Assembly: GCF_900119735.1 (NCBI RefSeq)
Contig: NZ_FPJW01000006.1
Span: 155,151 to 219,150, forward strand
Direction: 5' to 3'
Length of the DNA stretch: 64,000 nucleotides
Origin: Marinospirillum alkaliphilum DSM 21637
GTDB taxonomy: Bacteria; Pseudomonadota; Gammaproteobacteria; Pseudomonadales; Halomonadaceae
In this document: piece after piece, positions 27,368 through 36,948 of the stretch
How the letters are laid out: every line of letters begins with the position of its first letter
Position numbering within the stretch: position 1 is the stretch's first letter
Translations under genes and position numbers: made by a program
The notes under the pieces: model-generated
What the model was told of the DNA's origin: nothing
Database searches by the model: none
Seen by the model: the letters and a program-made list of their open reading frames with translations, nothing else

Positions 27368-29263
27368 ATGCCTGTAATCACCCTCCCCGACGGCAGCCAA
27401 CGCGCGTTTGACCAGGCTGTCACTGTTCATCAGGTCGCCGAATCCATCGGTGCCGGACTGGCCAAGGCCGCACTGGCCGGCAAAGTGGATGGCAAACTGG
27501 TTGATACCAGCCACACCCTTGAACAGGATGCTCAGCTCTCCATCATCACCGGTCGCGATGCCGACGGCGTGGAAATCCTGCGTCACTCCTGCGCCCACCT
27601 GATGGCCATGGCAGTCAAGCAACTCTTCCCGAATTCCCAGGTCACCATTGGCCCGACCATTGAAGACGGCTTTTATTACGACTTTGATGTGGAAAGCGCC
27701 TTCACGCCCGAAGACCTGGCCGCCATCGAAAAGCGCATGGAAGAGCTGGTGAAACAGGACATCGCGGTTGAGCGTTTCCTGATGTCTCGTGATGAGGCCG
27801 TTGAGTTCTTCGAAAAGCAGGGTGAAATCTACAAGGCTGAAATCATCCGTGACATTCCTGCGCATGAGGAACTGTCACTCTATCGCCAGGGTGAATTCAC
27901 CGACCTGTGCCGCGGCCCTCACGTGCCCAGCACCGGCAAGATCAAAGCGTTCAAGCTGATGCGGGTGTCCGGCGCCTACTGGCGCGGCGACTCCAAAAAC
28001 AAGATGCTGCAGCGCATCTACGGCACCTGCTGGAATGACAAAAAAGACCTGAAAGACTACCTGCACCGCCTGGAAGAGGCCGAAAAGCGCGATCACCGCA
28101 AACTGGCCAAGCGCATGGACCTGTTCCACATCCAGGACGAAGCACCGGGCATGGTGTTCTGGCACCCCAATGGCTGGACCCTGTACCAGACCCTGGAAAA
28201 CTACATGCGCGGTGTACTGCGCAACAACGGCTACCAGGAAGTCAGAACCCCTCAGGTGGTCGACAAGGTACTGTGGGAGCGTTCCGGCCACTGGGAACAC
28301 TACCAGGCCAACATGTTCACCACTGTGTCTGAACACCGTGACTACGCCATCAAGCCGATGAACTGCCCCTGTCACCTGCAGATCTTCAATCAGGGCCTGA
28401 AAAGTTACCGTGACCTGCCGCTGCGCATGGCCGAATTCGGTTCCTGCCACCGCAACGAGCCTTCCGGTTCCCTGCACGGTCTGATGCGTGTGCGCGGCTT
28501 CACCCAGGATGATGCCCACATCTTCTGTACTGAAGACCAGATGGAAGAAGAGTCCGCCCGTTTCATTCAGCTGACCCTGGATGTTTACAAGGCTTTTGGT
28601 TTTGAAGATGTGGAACTGAAGCTCTCCACCCGCCCGGAAAGCCGGATCGGTGATGATGCCCTGTGGGACAAGGCCGAACACGCCCTGGAACACGCACTGA
28701 ACAAGATCGGCAAAACCTGGGACCTGCAGCCCGGTGAAGGTGCCTTCTACGGCCCCAAAATCGAATTCTCGCTGCGCGATTGCCTCGGTCGTGTCTGGCA
28801 GTGCGGCACCCTGCAGCTTGACTTTGTATTGCCGGGTCGCCTGAATGCCCATTACGTTGCCGAAGATGGCAGCCGCAAGACTCCGGTCATGCTGCACCGT
28901 GCCATTCTGGGTTCTTTCGAACGCTTCATCGGCATTCTGATCGAACACTATGCCGGTGACCTGCCGACCTGGCTGGCTCCGATTCAGGCTGTGGTGCTGA
29001 ACATCACCGATAAACAAGCCGATTACGCCACTGAATTGACCCGAAAACTGCATGATCTGGGCATTCGAGTGGAAAGCGACTTGAGAAATGAGAAAATAGG
29101 CTTTAAAATCCGCGAGCATACTTTAGCCAAGATTCCTTATCTGCTGGTTGTCGGTGATAAGGAAGTCGAGTCCGGTACCGTTTCGGTCCGTACCCGCCAT
29201 GGCGAAGATCTCGGCTCGCAGGATCTGGAAACCCTGAAAGCCAGATTGCTGGAAAGACACTGA
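27368..29263 (+). CDS. thrS: Threonyl-tRNA synthetase
   Basis: A class II synthetase that charges tRNA-Thr. The 631 residues begin with a TGS domain ([20 protein letters not shown]), then the editing domain with [16 protein letters not shown], the catalytic core with motif 2 around [20 protein letters not shown], the zinc-binding Cys in [10 protein letters not shown], and a C-terminal anticodon-binding domain ([18 protein letters not shown]). It heads the translation block and is followed by infC within 60 bases. Its leader carries two anticodon-like hairpins. Confidence 0.98.
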   Translation: MPVITLPDGSQRAFDQAVTVHQVAESIGAGLAKAALAGKVDGKLVDTSHTLEQDAQLSIITGRDADGVEILRHSCAHLMAMAVKQLFPNSQVTIGPTIEDGFYYDFDVESAFTPEDLAAIEKRMEELVKQDIAVERFLMSRDEAVEFFEKQGEIYKAEIIRDIPAHEELSLYRQGEFTDLCRGPHVPSTGKIKAFKLMRVSGAYWRGDSKNKMLQRIYGTCWNDKKDLKDYLHRLEEAEKRDHRKLAKRMDLFHIQDEAPGMVFWHPNGWTLYQTLENYMRGVLRNNGYQEVRTPQVVDKVLWERSGHWEHYQANMFTTVSEHRDYAIKPMNCPCHLQIFNQGLKSYRDLPLRMAEFGSCHRNEPSGSLHGLMRVRGFTQDDAHIFCTEDQMEEESARFIQLTLDVYKAFGFEDVELKLSTRPESRIGDDALWDKAEHALEHALNKIGKTWDLQPGEGAFYGPKIEFSLRDCLGRVWQCGTLQLDFVLPGRLNAHYVAEDGSRKTPVMLHRAILGSFERFIGILIEHYAGDLPTWLAPIQAVVLNITDKQADYATELTRKLHDLGIRVESDLRNEKIGFKIREHTLAKIPYLLVVGDKEVESGTVSVRTRHGEDLGSQDLETLKARLLERH

Positions 29264-29318
29264 CCTTCCTGCCATGGAAGGCGGCGTCAACCCGATAAAA
29301 CAAAATGGAGATACACCA

Positions 29319-29861
29319 ATCAAGCGCGCTAATCCAATCAGGCGGGATGCAAAAAAGAATCTGCCGCCGATCAATGAGAACATTCAGGCCACCGAAGTCC
29401 GCCTGATCGATCAAAACGGTGAACAGGTCGGGGTGGTTCCTCTTGAGGACGCTCTGGAACGTGCAGCTGCGGCTGAACTGGATCTGGTCAAGATTTCTGA
29501 TGCCGATCCAATCGTCTGCAAGATCATGGACTACGGCAAGTTTCAGTTTGAGCAGAAAAAAGCAAAAAATGCTCAAAAGAAGAAACAGAAACAAATCCAG
29601 ATCAAAGAACTCAAATTTCGCCCTGGCACCGAAGATGGCGACTACCAGATCAAACTGCGCAACATGGTTCGCTTTCTGGAAGACGGTGACAAGGTTAAAG
29701 TCACGCTTCGTTTCCGCGGTCGTGAGATGGCACACCAGGACATTGGTATGCGTCTCTTCCAACGAATCGAAGAAGATCTGGGTGACACCATCATTGTTGA
29801 ATCACGCCCTCGTTTAGAGGGACGTCAAATGGTGATGATGCTGGCACCCAAGAAGAAATGA
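29319..29861 (+). CDS. infC: Translation initiation factor IF-3 (ATC start codon)
   Basis: IF-3 binds the 30S subunit, prevents premature 50S joining and checks the start codon. The sequence [53 protein letters not shown] and [14 protein letters not shown] is diagnostic. The family N terminus fits an ATC codon at 29319, with GGAG 8 bases upstream; IF-3 genes classically use a rare ATT/ATC-type start so that IF-3 represses its own synthesis. An in-frame ATG at 29274 would give 195 residues but has no family support. The product from ATC has 180 residues. Confidence 0.93.
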   Translation: MKRANPIRRDAKKNLPPINENIQATEVRLIDQNGEQVGVVPLEDALERAAAAELDLVKISDADPIVCKIMDYGKFQFEQKKAKNAQKKKQKQIQIKELKFRPGTEDGDYQIKLRNMVRFLEDGDKVKVTLRFRGREMAHQDIGMRLFQRIEEDLGDTIIVESRPRLEGRQMVMMLAPKKK

Positions 29862-29965
29862 TCCCCTGCCGCATCGGGTGATGCGGCCAGGTTCAGTTTT
29901 CGGGCCCGGATCATGCCCAATCCCTTGCAACGCATCTTTACTGATGCACTTGTGGAGTTAATGTA

Positions 29966-30160
29966 ATGCCTAAAATCAAATCAAACAGTGGCGCGCGCAA
30001 GCGCTTCAAGGCGACTGCCAAAGGCTTCAAGCACAAGCAGTCTCACCGCAGCCACATCCTGACCAAGAAAAGCCCCAAGCGTAAGCGTCAACTGCGTGGC
30101 ATGAAGCAAATTGCTGCATGTGACGTGCCGCTGATCAAGCGCATGCTGCCGACCGTTTAA
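29966..30160 (+). CDS. rpmI: 50S ribosomal protein L35
   Basis: A 64-residue basic ribosomal protein with the family sequence [20 protein letters not shown] and the C-terminal KRMLP segment. It is co-transcribed with rplT. The 104-base gap after infC contains a perfect GCCGCATC/GATGCGGC hairpin (29868-29887) without a T run, perhaps part of the L20-type autoregulation region or a processing site. Confidence 0.98.
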   Translation: MPKIKSNSGARKRFKATAKGFKHKQSHRSHILTKKSPKRKRQLRGMKQIAACDVPLIKRMLPTV

Positions 30161-30195
30161 GGCCTTTTCATCATTCAAGTCAGGAGTAAGTTTTC

Positions 30196-30552
30196 ATGGC
30201 CCGTGTAAAACGTGGTGTTCAGGCGCGTCGTCGCCACAAAAAGATTCTGAAGCTGGCCAAGGGTTACTATGGTGCCCGCAGCCGTGTATTCCGTGTAGCC
30301 AAACAGGCCGTCATCAAGGCCGGTCAGTACGCTTACCGCGACCGTCGTGTACGCAAGCGTCAGTTCCGCGCCCTGTGGATTGCCCGTATCAACGCTGCAG
30401 CCCGTATCAACGGCATGTCTTACAGCCGTTTCATTTCCGGTCTGAAGAAGGCGGACATCGCCATCGACCGTAAAGTACTGGCTGATATCGCTGTACATGA
30501 TCAGGCAACTTTTGCAGCCATTGTCGAGAAATCCAAAGCGGCCCTGGCCTGA
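30196..30552 (+). CDS. rplT: 50S ribosomal protein L20
   Basis: A 118-residue protein that binds 23S rRNA early in 50S assembly: [37 protein letters not shown] and [20 protein letters not shown]. In E. coli L20 represses the rpmI-rplT message, so similar feedback is expected. It follows rpmI by 35 bases. Confidence 0.98.
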   Translation: MARVKRGVQARRRHKKILKLAKGYYGARSRVFRVAKQAVIKAGQYAYRDRRVRKRQFRALWIARINAAARINGMSYSRFISGLKKADIAIDRKVLADIAVHDQATFAAIVEKSKAALA

Positions 30553-30575
30553 GATTTTCTGACAACAGGCAAGAG

Positions 30576-30653
30576 ATGAGGCCCCGGCTGTTCTGGGGCT
30601 TCAGAAATGGGGGAAGGGCTGCGCTCTTCCCCTTTTTTATTCTGAATTCGTAA
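30576..30653 (+). CDS. Candidate Phe-rich leader peptide (PheM-like) of pheST
   Basis: A 25-codon frame between rplT and pheS, from ATG 30576 to TAA 30651-30653. It encodes a peptide with five Phe codons, three of them clustered near its end as F-P-F-F. These codons lie on the 3' arm and T run of the terminator at 30609-30638, so a ribosome starved for Phe-tRNA would sit on the hairpin and prevent termination. This is the logic of pheM attenuation in enterobacteria. The ribosome-binding site is weak (AGGCAAGAG), so the call is tentative. Confidence 0.45.
   Translation: MRPRLFWGFRNGGRAALFPFFILNS
30609..30638 (+). terminator. Terminator/attenuator before pheS
   Basis: GGGGAAGGGC and GCTCTTCCCC form a ten-pair stem with a three-base loop, followed by six T residues (30633-30638). 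An alternative upstream hairpin GCCCCGG-CTGTT-CTGGGGC spans 30581-30599. The pair sits after rplT and 43 bases before pheS, so it either ends the ribosomal transcript or attenuates pheST. Confidence 0.88.
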
Positions 30654-31694
<1,041 letters not shown>

Positions 31695-31727
31695 TCACAC
31701 CCTTATTGCCAACAGGATTCAGAAACC

Positions 31728-34118
31728 ATGAAATTCAGTGAACAATGGCTGCGTGAATGGGTCAACCCGGCTCTGGATGCCGCTGCCCTTGACGAACAAC
31801 TCTCTCTGGCCGGTCTGGAAGTGGACAGCCGTGAACCGGCTGCAGGCCAGTTCAGCGGCGTGGTGGTGGGTGAAATCATCAGTGCCGAACCCCACCCCAA
31901 TGCCGACAAACTCCAGGTCTGCCAGGTCAGTGATGGTGTGGACACCCATCAGGTGGTCTGTGGTGCACCCAACGCCCGCGCCGGTTTAAAAACCGCCTTT
32001 GCCCGCGTTGGTGCCGTACTGCCCGGCGACTTTAAAATCAAACAGGCCAAACTGCGCCAGGTGGAATCCTGCGGCATGCTCAGCTCCGAACAAGAACTGG
32101 GCCTGTCCGACAACCACGACGGCATCATGGAACTGGCTGCGGATGCACCAGTGGGCCATGACCTGCGTGACTACCTGAAACTGGATGACCAGATTTTTGA
32201 CGTGGACCTGACCCCCAACCGCAGCGACTGCCTGTCGATTGCCGGTCTGGCCCGTGAAGTGGGTGTACTCAACCGCATTGCCGTCACCCAGCCGGTACTC
32301 AACCGTGTTGCCCCGCAGATTGACGACCAGCCGCAGATCACCCTGGAAGCCCCGGTGGCCTGCCCGCGTTATCTGGGCCGCATCCTTCGCGGCATCAACA
32401 TCAAGGCTGCCACTCCCCTGTGGATGCAGGAAAAACTGCGCCGCAGCGGCATTCGCAGCATTGACCCGGTGGTCGACGTCACCAACTACGTGATGCTGGA
32501 ACTGGGCCAGCCGATGCACGCCTTTGATCTGGCCGAGATTGATGGCGTCATCCGGGTGCGCATGGCACAGCCAGAAGAAAAACTCACCCTGCTGGATGGC
32601 AGCGAACTGACCCTGAAACCGGAAACCCTGGTGATTGCTGACAACAGCAAAGCCCTGGCACTGGCCGGCATCATGGGGGGTGAACACAGCGGTTGCAGCC
32701 CGGAAACCCGGGACATCCTGCTGGAAGTGGCCTATTTTGATCCGCTGTCACTGGCTGGCAAAGCGCGTGAATACGGCCTGCACACCGACGCCTCTCACCG
32801 CTTTGAGCGGGGTGTCGACTTCCAGCTGCAACAACGCGCCATGGAGCGCGCCACCGAGCTGCTGCTGCAACTGGTGGGTGGTCAGCCCGGCCCGATCACC
32901 GAAGCCGTTGCCAATGAACACCTGCCAGTGCGTCAGCCGGTGAAACTGCGCAAGGACCGTCTGGAACAACTGCTGGCCATTCGCCTGCCGGATGCCGAAG
33001 TGGTGGACATCCTCACCCGTCTGGGCATGGTGATTGAAGACCAGGGTGATGCCTGGCTGGCCGCCGTGCCCAGCTACCGTTTTGACATCAGCATTGAAGT
33101 GGATCTGATCGAAGAAGTGGCCCGCGTGTATGGTTACGACAACCTGCCGGTGCGTGCACCTTCTGCTGCCATGCTGATCCAGAATCGCCCGGAATCCGAA
33201 GTCAGCCTGCGTCGCATCCGCAACCTGCTGACCAGCCGCGGTTACCAGGAAGCCATCACCTACAGCTTCATTGATCCGAAATGGTCCCAGGCCTTTGATC
33301 CTGAGCGTCAACCGATTGCCCTGGCCAACCCCATTTCCGCCGATCTGGCGGTGATGCGCACCAGCCTGCTGCCCGGCCTGGCCAAAGCCCTGTCTTACAA
33401 TCAGAAGCGTCAGCAGCCGCGTGTGCGCCTGTTTGAAACCGGCCTGCGTTTCATCCGTGAGGGTGAAACCACCGTACAACAGCCGATGCTGGCAGGCCTG
33501 ATCAGTGGCAGCCGTCACCCGGAAAGCTGGACCGGCAAAACAGAATCCGTTGACTTCTTTGACATCAAAGGTGATTTTGAAGCCCTGCTGAGCCTCACCG
33601 GTGACCTGGCCAACTGGCAATTCCGTACCGCCAGCCACCCTGCCCTGCACCCCGGCCAGAGCGCTGAAATCCTGCACCGTCAGCAGGATGGCAGCTGGCA
33701 GTCGGTAGGCTGGATCGGTGCCCTGCACCCACAGCTCTGCAAGGATCTGGACCTGCGCGGCCAGACGCTGGTGTTTGAAGTGGTGCAGGAAGCCGTGATG
33801 CAGGGCCGTGTTCCCCGCTTTGGCAGCCTGTCACGCTTCCCTGAAATGCGTCGTGACCTGGCCCTGCTGGTGGACGCCAGCCAGCCGGTTGGTGAACTGC
33901 TGCAGGAAGCCTGGAATCAGGGCGGAGAATGGCTGCAAAAGGTCACCTTGTTTGATGTTTATCAGGGTCAGGGCATCGCTGAAGGCAAAAAGAGTCTCGC
34001 GCTGGGCTTGACCTGGCAGCATCCTTCGCGCACTCTTACGGATGACGAGATTAATAGTCAGGTTAATCAGGTTGTTACGGCATTTTCTCAGGGGTTTGCA
34101 GCAGAGCTGCGCAGCTGA
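31728..34118 (+). CDS. pheT: Phenylalanyl-tRNA synthetase beta subunit
   Basis: The 796-residue beta subunit binds tRNA-Phe and edits Tyr-tRNA-Phe. It starts with the N-terminal domain MKFSEQWLREWVNPALD and a tRNA-binding OB fold (VVVGEIISAEPHPNADKLQVC). B3/B4 editing and B5 domains follow (DPVVDVTNYVMLELGQPMHA), then an inactive synthetase-like core, and the ferredoxin-like anticodon-binding domain ends the protein. It is followed by ihfA, the usual order. Confidence 0.98.
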   Translation: MKFSEQWLREWVNPALDAAALDEQLSLAGLEVDSREPAAGQFSGVVVGEIISAEPHPNADKLQVCQVSDGVDTHQVVCGAPNARAGLKTAFARVGAVLPGDFKIKQAKLRQVESCGMLSSEQELGLSDNHDGIMELAADAPVGHDLRDYLKLDDQIFDVDLTPNRSDCLSIAGLAREVGVLNRIAVTQPVLNRVAPQIDDQPQITLEAPVACPRYLGRILRGINIKAATPLWMQEKLRRSGIRSIDPVVDVTNYVMLELGQPMHAFDLAEIDGVIRVRMAQPEEKLTLLDGSELTLKPETLVIADNSKALALAGIMGGEHSGCSPETRDILLEVAYFDPLSLAGKAREYGLHTDASHRFERGVDFQLQQRAMERATELLLQLVGGQPGPITEAVANEHLPVRQPVKLRKDRLEQLLAIRLPDAEVVDILTRLGMVIEDQGDAWLAAVPSYRFDISIEVDLIEEVARVYGYDNLPVRAPSAAMLIQNRPESEVSLRRIRNLLTSRGYQEAITYSFIDPKWSQAFDPERQPIALANPISADLAVMRTSLLPGLAKALSYNQKRQQPRVRLFETGLRFIREGETTVQQPMLAGLISGSRHPESWTGKTESVDFFDIKGDFEALLSLTGDLANWQFRTASHPALHPGQSAEILHRQQDGSWQSVGWIGALHPQLCKDLDLRGQTLVFEVVQEAVMQGRVPRFGSLSRFPEMRRDLALLVDASQPVGELLQEAWNQGGEWLQKVTLFDVYQGQGIAEGKKSLALGLTWQHPSRTLTDDEINSQVNQVVTAFSQGFAAELRS

Positions 34119-34221
34119 TTGGCTCATCTGCGGTTAACCCTGACTGTCGAGGCTGATCTGCCCGGTGCAGATCAGCCTTGATCCAGCAGTTTTCATGCAA
34201 CATCAGGAAGGAGCGGAAAAC

Positions 34222-34518
34222 GTGGGTGCATTAACCAAAGCAGAAATGGCTGAAAAGCTGATCAGTGAACTCGGACTGAGCAAACGTGATGCAAAGGAGA
34301 TGGTTGAACACTTCTTCGGCGAAATCAGGGAATGCCTCAGAGACAATGAGCAGGTCAAAATATCCGGCTTCGGCAATTTTGACCTGCGTGACAAGCGCGA
34401 ACGCCCCGGTCGCAACCCCAAGACAGGCGAAGAGATACCCATCTCCGCACGTCGGGTGGTGACCTTCAAGGCAGGCCAGAAACTCAAGGCCCGCGTGGAA
34501 AGCTACAAGGGCGAATAA
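34222..34518 (+). CDS. ihfA: Integration host factor subunit alpha
   Basis: IHF-alpha pairs with IHF-beta to bind and sharply bend DNA in recombination, replication and transcription. The 98 residues read [20 protein letters not shown], then [20 protein letters not shown] and [20 protein letters not shown], with the intercalating Pro in RNPKTGE. The GTG at 34222 is chosen because AGGAAGGAG precedes it by 9 bases and the family N terminus starts here; the ATG at 34165 adds a non-family extension. Confidence 0.96.
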   Translation: MGALTKAEMAEKLISELGLSKRDAKEMVEHFFGEIRECLRDNEQVKISGFGNFDLRDKRERPGRNPKTGEEIPISARRVVTFKAGQKLKARVESYKGE

Positions 34519-34547
34519 AACTTCTAAACTTTTGTTCCAAAAAGGGT

Positions 34548-34576
34548 TTTCAAAACCCGAAAAGCGCTCTATAATG
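34548..34576 (+). promoter_or_regulatory. Probable promoter of tRNA-Pro
   Basis: TATAAT at 34571-34576 is a perfect -10 hexamer. TTTCAA at 34548-34553 is a weak -35 with a 17-base spacer and lies inside the small palindrome GGGTTTT-C-AAAACCC after ihfA. A GC-rich GCGCC discriminator follows. Confidence 0.62.
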
Positions 34577-34634
34577 CGCCTCGTTTTCAGGGCAAACCCC
34601 ACTTGGCACTGAAAATTGTACCTGCAGTAGATGA

Positions 34635-34711
34635 CGGAGTGTGGCGCAGCCTGGTAGCGCACTTGCATGGGGTGCAAGGGGTCGTAGGTTCGAATCCTAT
34701 CACTCCGACCA
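34635..34711 (+). tRNA. tRNA-Pro (GGG)
   Basis: The acceptor CGGAGTG pairs with CACTCCG, the anticodon arm is CTTGC-ATGGGGT-GCAAG with GGG, the T arm contains GTTCGAATC, and CCA is encoded. It follows ihfA, and the accessory island begins just downstream. Confidence 0.97.
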
Positions 34712-34715
34712 AATC

Positions 34716-34753
34716 AAAAAGGGCTTACGTGAAAACGTAAGCCCTTTTTATTT
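34716..34753 (+). terminator. Rho-independent terminator of tRNA-Pro
   Basis: AAAAAGGGCTTACGT pairs with ACGTAAGCCCTTTTT around a GAAA tetraloop, followed by ATTT. It lies five bases after the tRNA. Confidence 0.95.
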
Positions 34754-34933
34754 ACCTGGCAGCATCAAAACGGACCATATCGCGTATCCGACCACACTAG
34801 CTTCCAGACTCATTTCAAAGACTGTGTGCTTAGATGAAAGCCATATTGACTATTTTTTGGTTGCTGTATCAGTACCTCTAGTGCTGGCTGAGTGAACAGT
34901 GGCAAGCATATTATATGAGTTGATATTATAAAA
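34754..34933. other. Gene-free junction between tRNA-Pro terminator and AT-rich unit
   Basis: These 180 bases hold no convincing gene. Composition drifts from mixed to AT-rich toward the island. No copy of the tRNA-Pro 3' end was found by eye at the far side of the island, so a tRNA-type attachment site is not supported. Confidence 0.4.
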
Positions 34934-35857
34934 TCATGATCTAGGCTTTATACTTTCAAACTCAAGAGCGCTATGCGAAATTACCGCAAGGAATATAGTG
35001 GCGAGCCAATAAAGACACTTTTTGTTAACCACATAAAATAGATTGTCGATATCATTTATTTTTGATGTTTCAATATTTTTAGCCCCTCCATTCATGTAGT
35101 GAAAGAAGCGATTTCTAATCGTAATTATAAAGCTCCCCACCTCAATATATTTTATAGAGAGTAGCCTTGGGCTGTCAGTAGAATCAGCAATCATGTCGCC
35201 ACTACACAAATCTTTTAACAGATTAAAAACTACCTTTTGCTCACTCTCAGTGTTTAGTAGCATTGGAAAATCTACTGACGACTCATATATTGCATCATCC
35301 GAATACACTGTCTTTATGAAACTTTTAAAAAAGCCAAGCTCACCTGCATTCTTATCACCATTCATAAGCTCCTTTAGAAATTTGAACGTCCTACCAAAAT
35401 CATCGGTCTTTGATGCATATATCATTGGAAAAGCATATGACACATGCTCTAGTGCCCGGTACAGATAAACGAAAGAGCTAGAGTGAATATTTTTATTTTG
35501 ATAGTAAAAATAATAAGATAGTTCGCTCAGTATGTTTTTGTAAAAAGTTTTGTTTTTTAACTTGTGTCCTTCAATATAATCGGCAAGATTCTCAGGGCCA
35601 TAGTTCTCTGCAATTAGCTGAGGAAGCAATTCTCCCCATCGATGACCATAACCTTTTAAGCTTGAAGAAAAATAATTTTCTTTTTGAAAAAAAGTTTTTG
35701 ATGATCCGATGTGCTCAACTTTAAGTGCCCCACTAAGCAGACGAAGTATTAGCAGAATCTCTGGATCAGAACCGCTAACTTTCAGTCTTTCAGGAAGCTT
35801 AGATAAGGCCTTATCCGTAAGGCACTCCGAATACTTAAATGGAGTTTTATGGAACAT
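34934..35857 (-). CDS. Uncharacterised protein with HEPN-like RNRFFH motif
   Basis: A 307-residue protein, not confidently recognised. It is helix-rich, with YLYRALEHVSYAFPMIYA near the middle and IITIRNRFFHYMNGGAKNIE near residue 260. RNRFFH matches the R-x4-6-H pattern of HEPN RNases found in many toxins and defence effectors. Base and codon use are strongly AT-rich compared with the neighbours, indicating transfer. The ATG at 35857 starts one base after the TAA of the upstream DUF262/DGQHR-like gene; a TTG at 35878 would overlap it by 20 bases. The tight coupling suggests a two-component unit. Nuclease function is inferred. Confidence 0.7.
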   Translation of the reverse strand: MFHKTPFKYSECLTDKALSKLPERLKVSGSDPEILLILRLLSGALKVEHIGSSKTFFQKENYFSSSLKGYGHRWGELLPQLIAENYGPENLADYIEGHKLKNKTFYKNILSELSYYFYYQNKNIHSSSFVYLYRALEHVSYAFPMIYASKTDDFGRTFKFLKELMNGDKNAGELGFFKSFIKTVYSDDAIYESSVDFPMLLNTESEQKVVFNLLKDLCSGDMIADSTDSPRLLSIKYIEVGSFIITIRNRFFHYMNGGAKNIETSKINDIDNLFYVVNKKCLYWLATIFLAVISHSALEFESIKPRS

Positions 35858-35858
35858 T

Positions 35859-36890
35859 TTATGAAGTAAACTCCACAAAGTATTCAGTTAGCTCACCTTC
35901 ATCTAATATGGATAGTTCTGCATATTTTTTAATGAACTCACACGACAACTGCCTGCGGTATTTCCCGAGATTGACCTTTGACGCATTTATCGAATCGAAT
36001 GCTTCATCAAAAAGTTCTACACCTAATGCAAAATCTTTAGGCTCTACACTTTTTAATTTCACATATGACTCTTTAACTCCCACGCAAAAACCAATTAAAT
36101 TATTATTAACTTTAAACCAATTTCTTGTTGATGAGTCTTCACTAAGCCTATCAATCAAAGCCAAAACAGATTGAAACATTAGATCGTTGGATGAATCACG
36201 ACTATCTAGCACCCTTGTTACTAAAATCTCATCCATCTTTTCATCTATGATTTTATTGTTTTCATTATTTACATTATTTGTAAGAAATGCCAAATATCCT
36301 CTAGAAATATCACCAAGATTAAATGCACCTCTCACAACTTTATCAGCTCTTTCTTTCTCTGTTTGTACTGACATGTTTTCCAAACCACTAAAATCAAACA
36401 TCTCAGCAGTAAGAATTTCTATTTGGTGCCGAGGTGTCATTGGCTTTTGGCCATTATTTAGTGTAATCATTCGATACAACAGTTTATCCTGACTACTTGC
36501 TACTATTATATTTATATATGCTATTCGACCTTCATCAAACTCGCTTTCAACTGATGCTGAATTTAATGTGTTCAAGCGCTGCATGCCATCCAATATATAG
36601 CAGCTAGTAATATTTTTATTTACAAAACTCTCAAAGTCTGACACTTTAGTTAGATCGTTTTCTTCCTTATCTACAAATGCTATTGTTATTGGTGGCATAA
36701 TGCACCCCTCAACAATATCCCTTTGTAATCTCTTGTAGAACTTCTTATCCTGGAGTTTACGCTGTGCTTCAAATTTATTTATAAGTGGATACAATTCATC
36801 CAATACCACCTTATAGGTAGCCTGTCCCATAGCCACATAGCTATCTATGACTTTATCCAGATCAGATGTAAATACTTCTATCTTTTTCAT
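35859..36890 (-). CDS. DUF262/DGQHR (ParB/DndB-like) protein
   Basis: A 343-residue protein whose central segment CYILDGMQRLNTL and following ITLNNGQKPMTPRHQIEIL match the DGQ[HQ]R-type signature of the ParB/DUF262/DndB superfamily. Members occur in DNA-modification and phage-defence loci. The N-terminal part has FYKRLQRDIVEGCIMPPITIAF, usual for this superfamily. AGGAAG precedes the ATG at 36890. It is AT-rich like its partner downstream, with which it is almost contiguous. The IS5-family element ends about 58 bases upstream and may have replaced the native promoter or removed more 5' genes. Superfamily call is moderate; function unknown. Confidence 0.7.
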   Translation of the reverse strand: MKKIEVFTSDLDKVIDSYVAMGQATYKVVLDELYPLINKFEAQRKLQDKKFYKRLQRDIVEGCIMPPITIAFVDKEENDLTKVSDFESFVNKNITSCYILDGMQRLNTLNSASVESEFDEGRIAYINIIVASSQDKLLYRMITLNNGQKPMTPRHQIEILTAEMFDFSGLENMSVQTEKERADKVVRGAFNLGDISRGYLAFLTNNVNNENNKIIDEKMDEILVTRVLDSRDSSNDLMFQSVLALIDRLSEDSSTRNWFKVNNNLIGFCVGVKESYVKLKSVEPKDFALGVELFDEAFDSINASKVNLGKYRRQLSCEFIKKYAELSILDEGELTEYFVEFTS

Positions 36891-36948
36891 ATTACTTCCT
36901 AAATGAAGAGTTCATGTTTACTGATCCTACGCTACATAAATAGTCGCC

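Noticed and set aside
27875..29119. Long minus-strand frame of 414 codons inside thrS
   Set aside because: It lies entirely antisense to thrS; no family resemblance and no ribosome-binding site.
29274..29318. ATG at 29274 as the infC start
   Set aside because: The extra 15 residues are not family-like and no ribosome-binding site precedes it; GGAG fits ATC 29319.
29868..29887. GCCGCATC/GATGCGGC hairpin after infC as a terminator
   Set aside because: No T run follows and the ribosomal genes downstream need read-through; it may be a processing or regulatory hairpin only.
34165..34221. ATG at 34165 as the ihfA start
   Set aside because: The extension contains the ribosome-binding site of the GTG start and does not resemble IHF-alpha.
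34544..34558. GGGTTTT-C-AAAACCC after ihfA as a terminator
   Set aside because: One-base loop and no following T run; it overlaps the likely -35 of tRNA-Pro.
34635..34711. tRNA-Pro 3' end as integration site of the AT-rich island
   Set aside because: No copy of the tRNA 3' sequence was found near 36900-37000 or 38400-38700, and no integrase gene is present.
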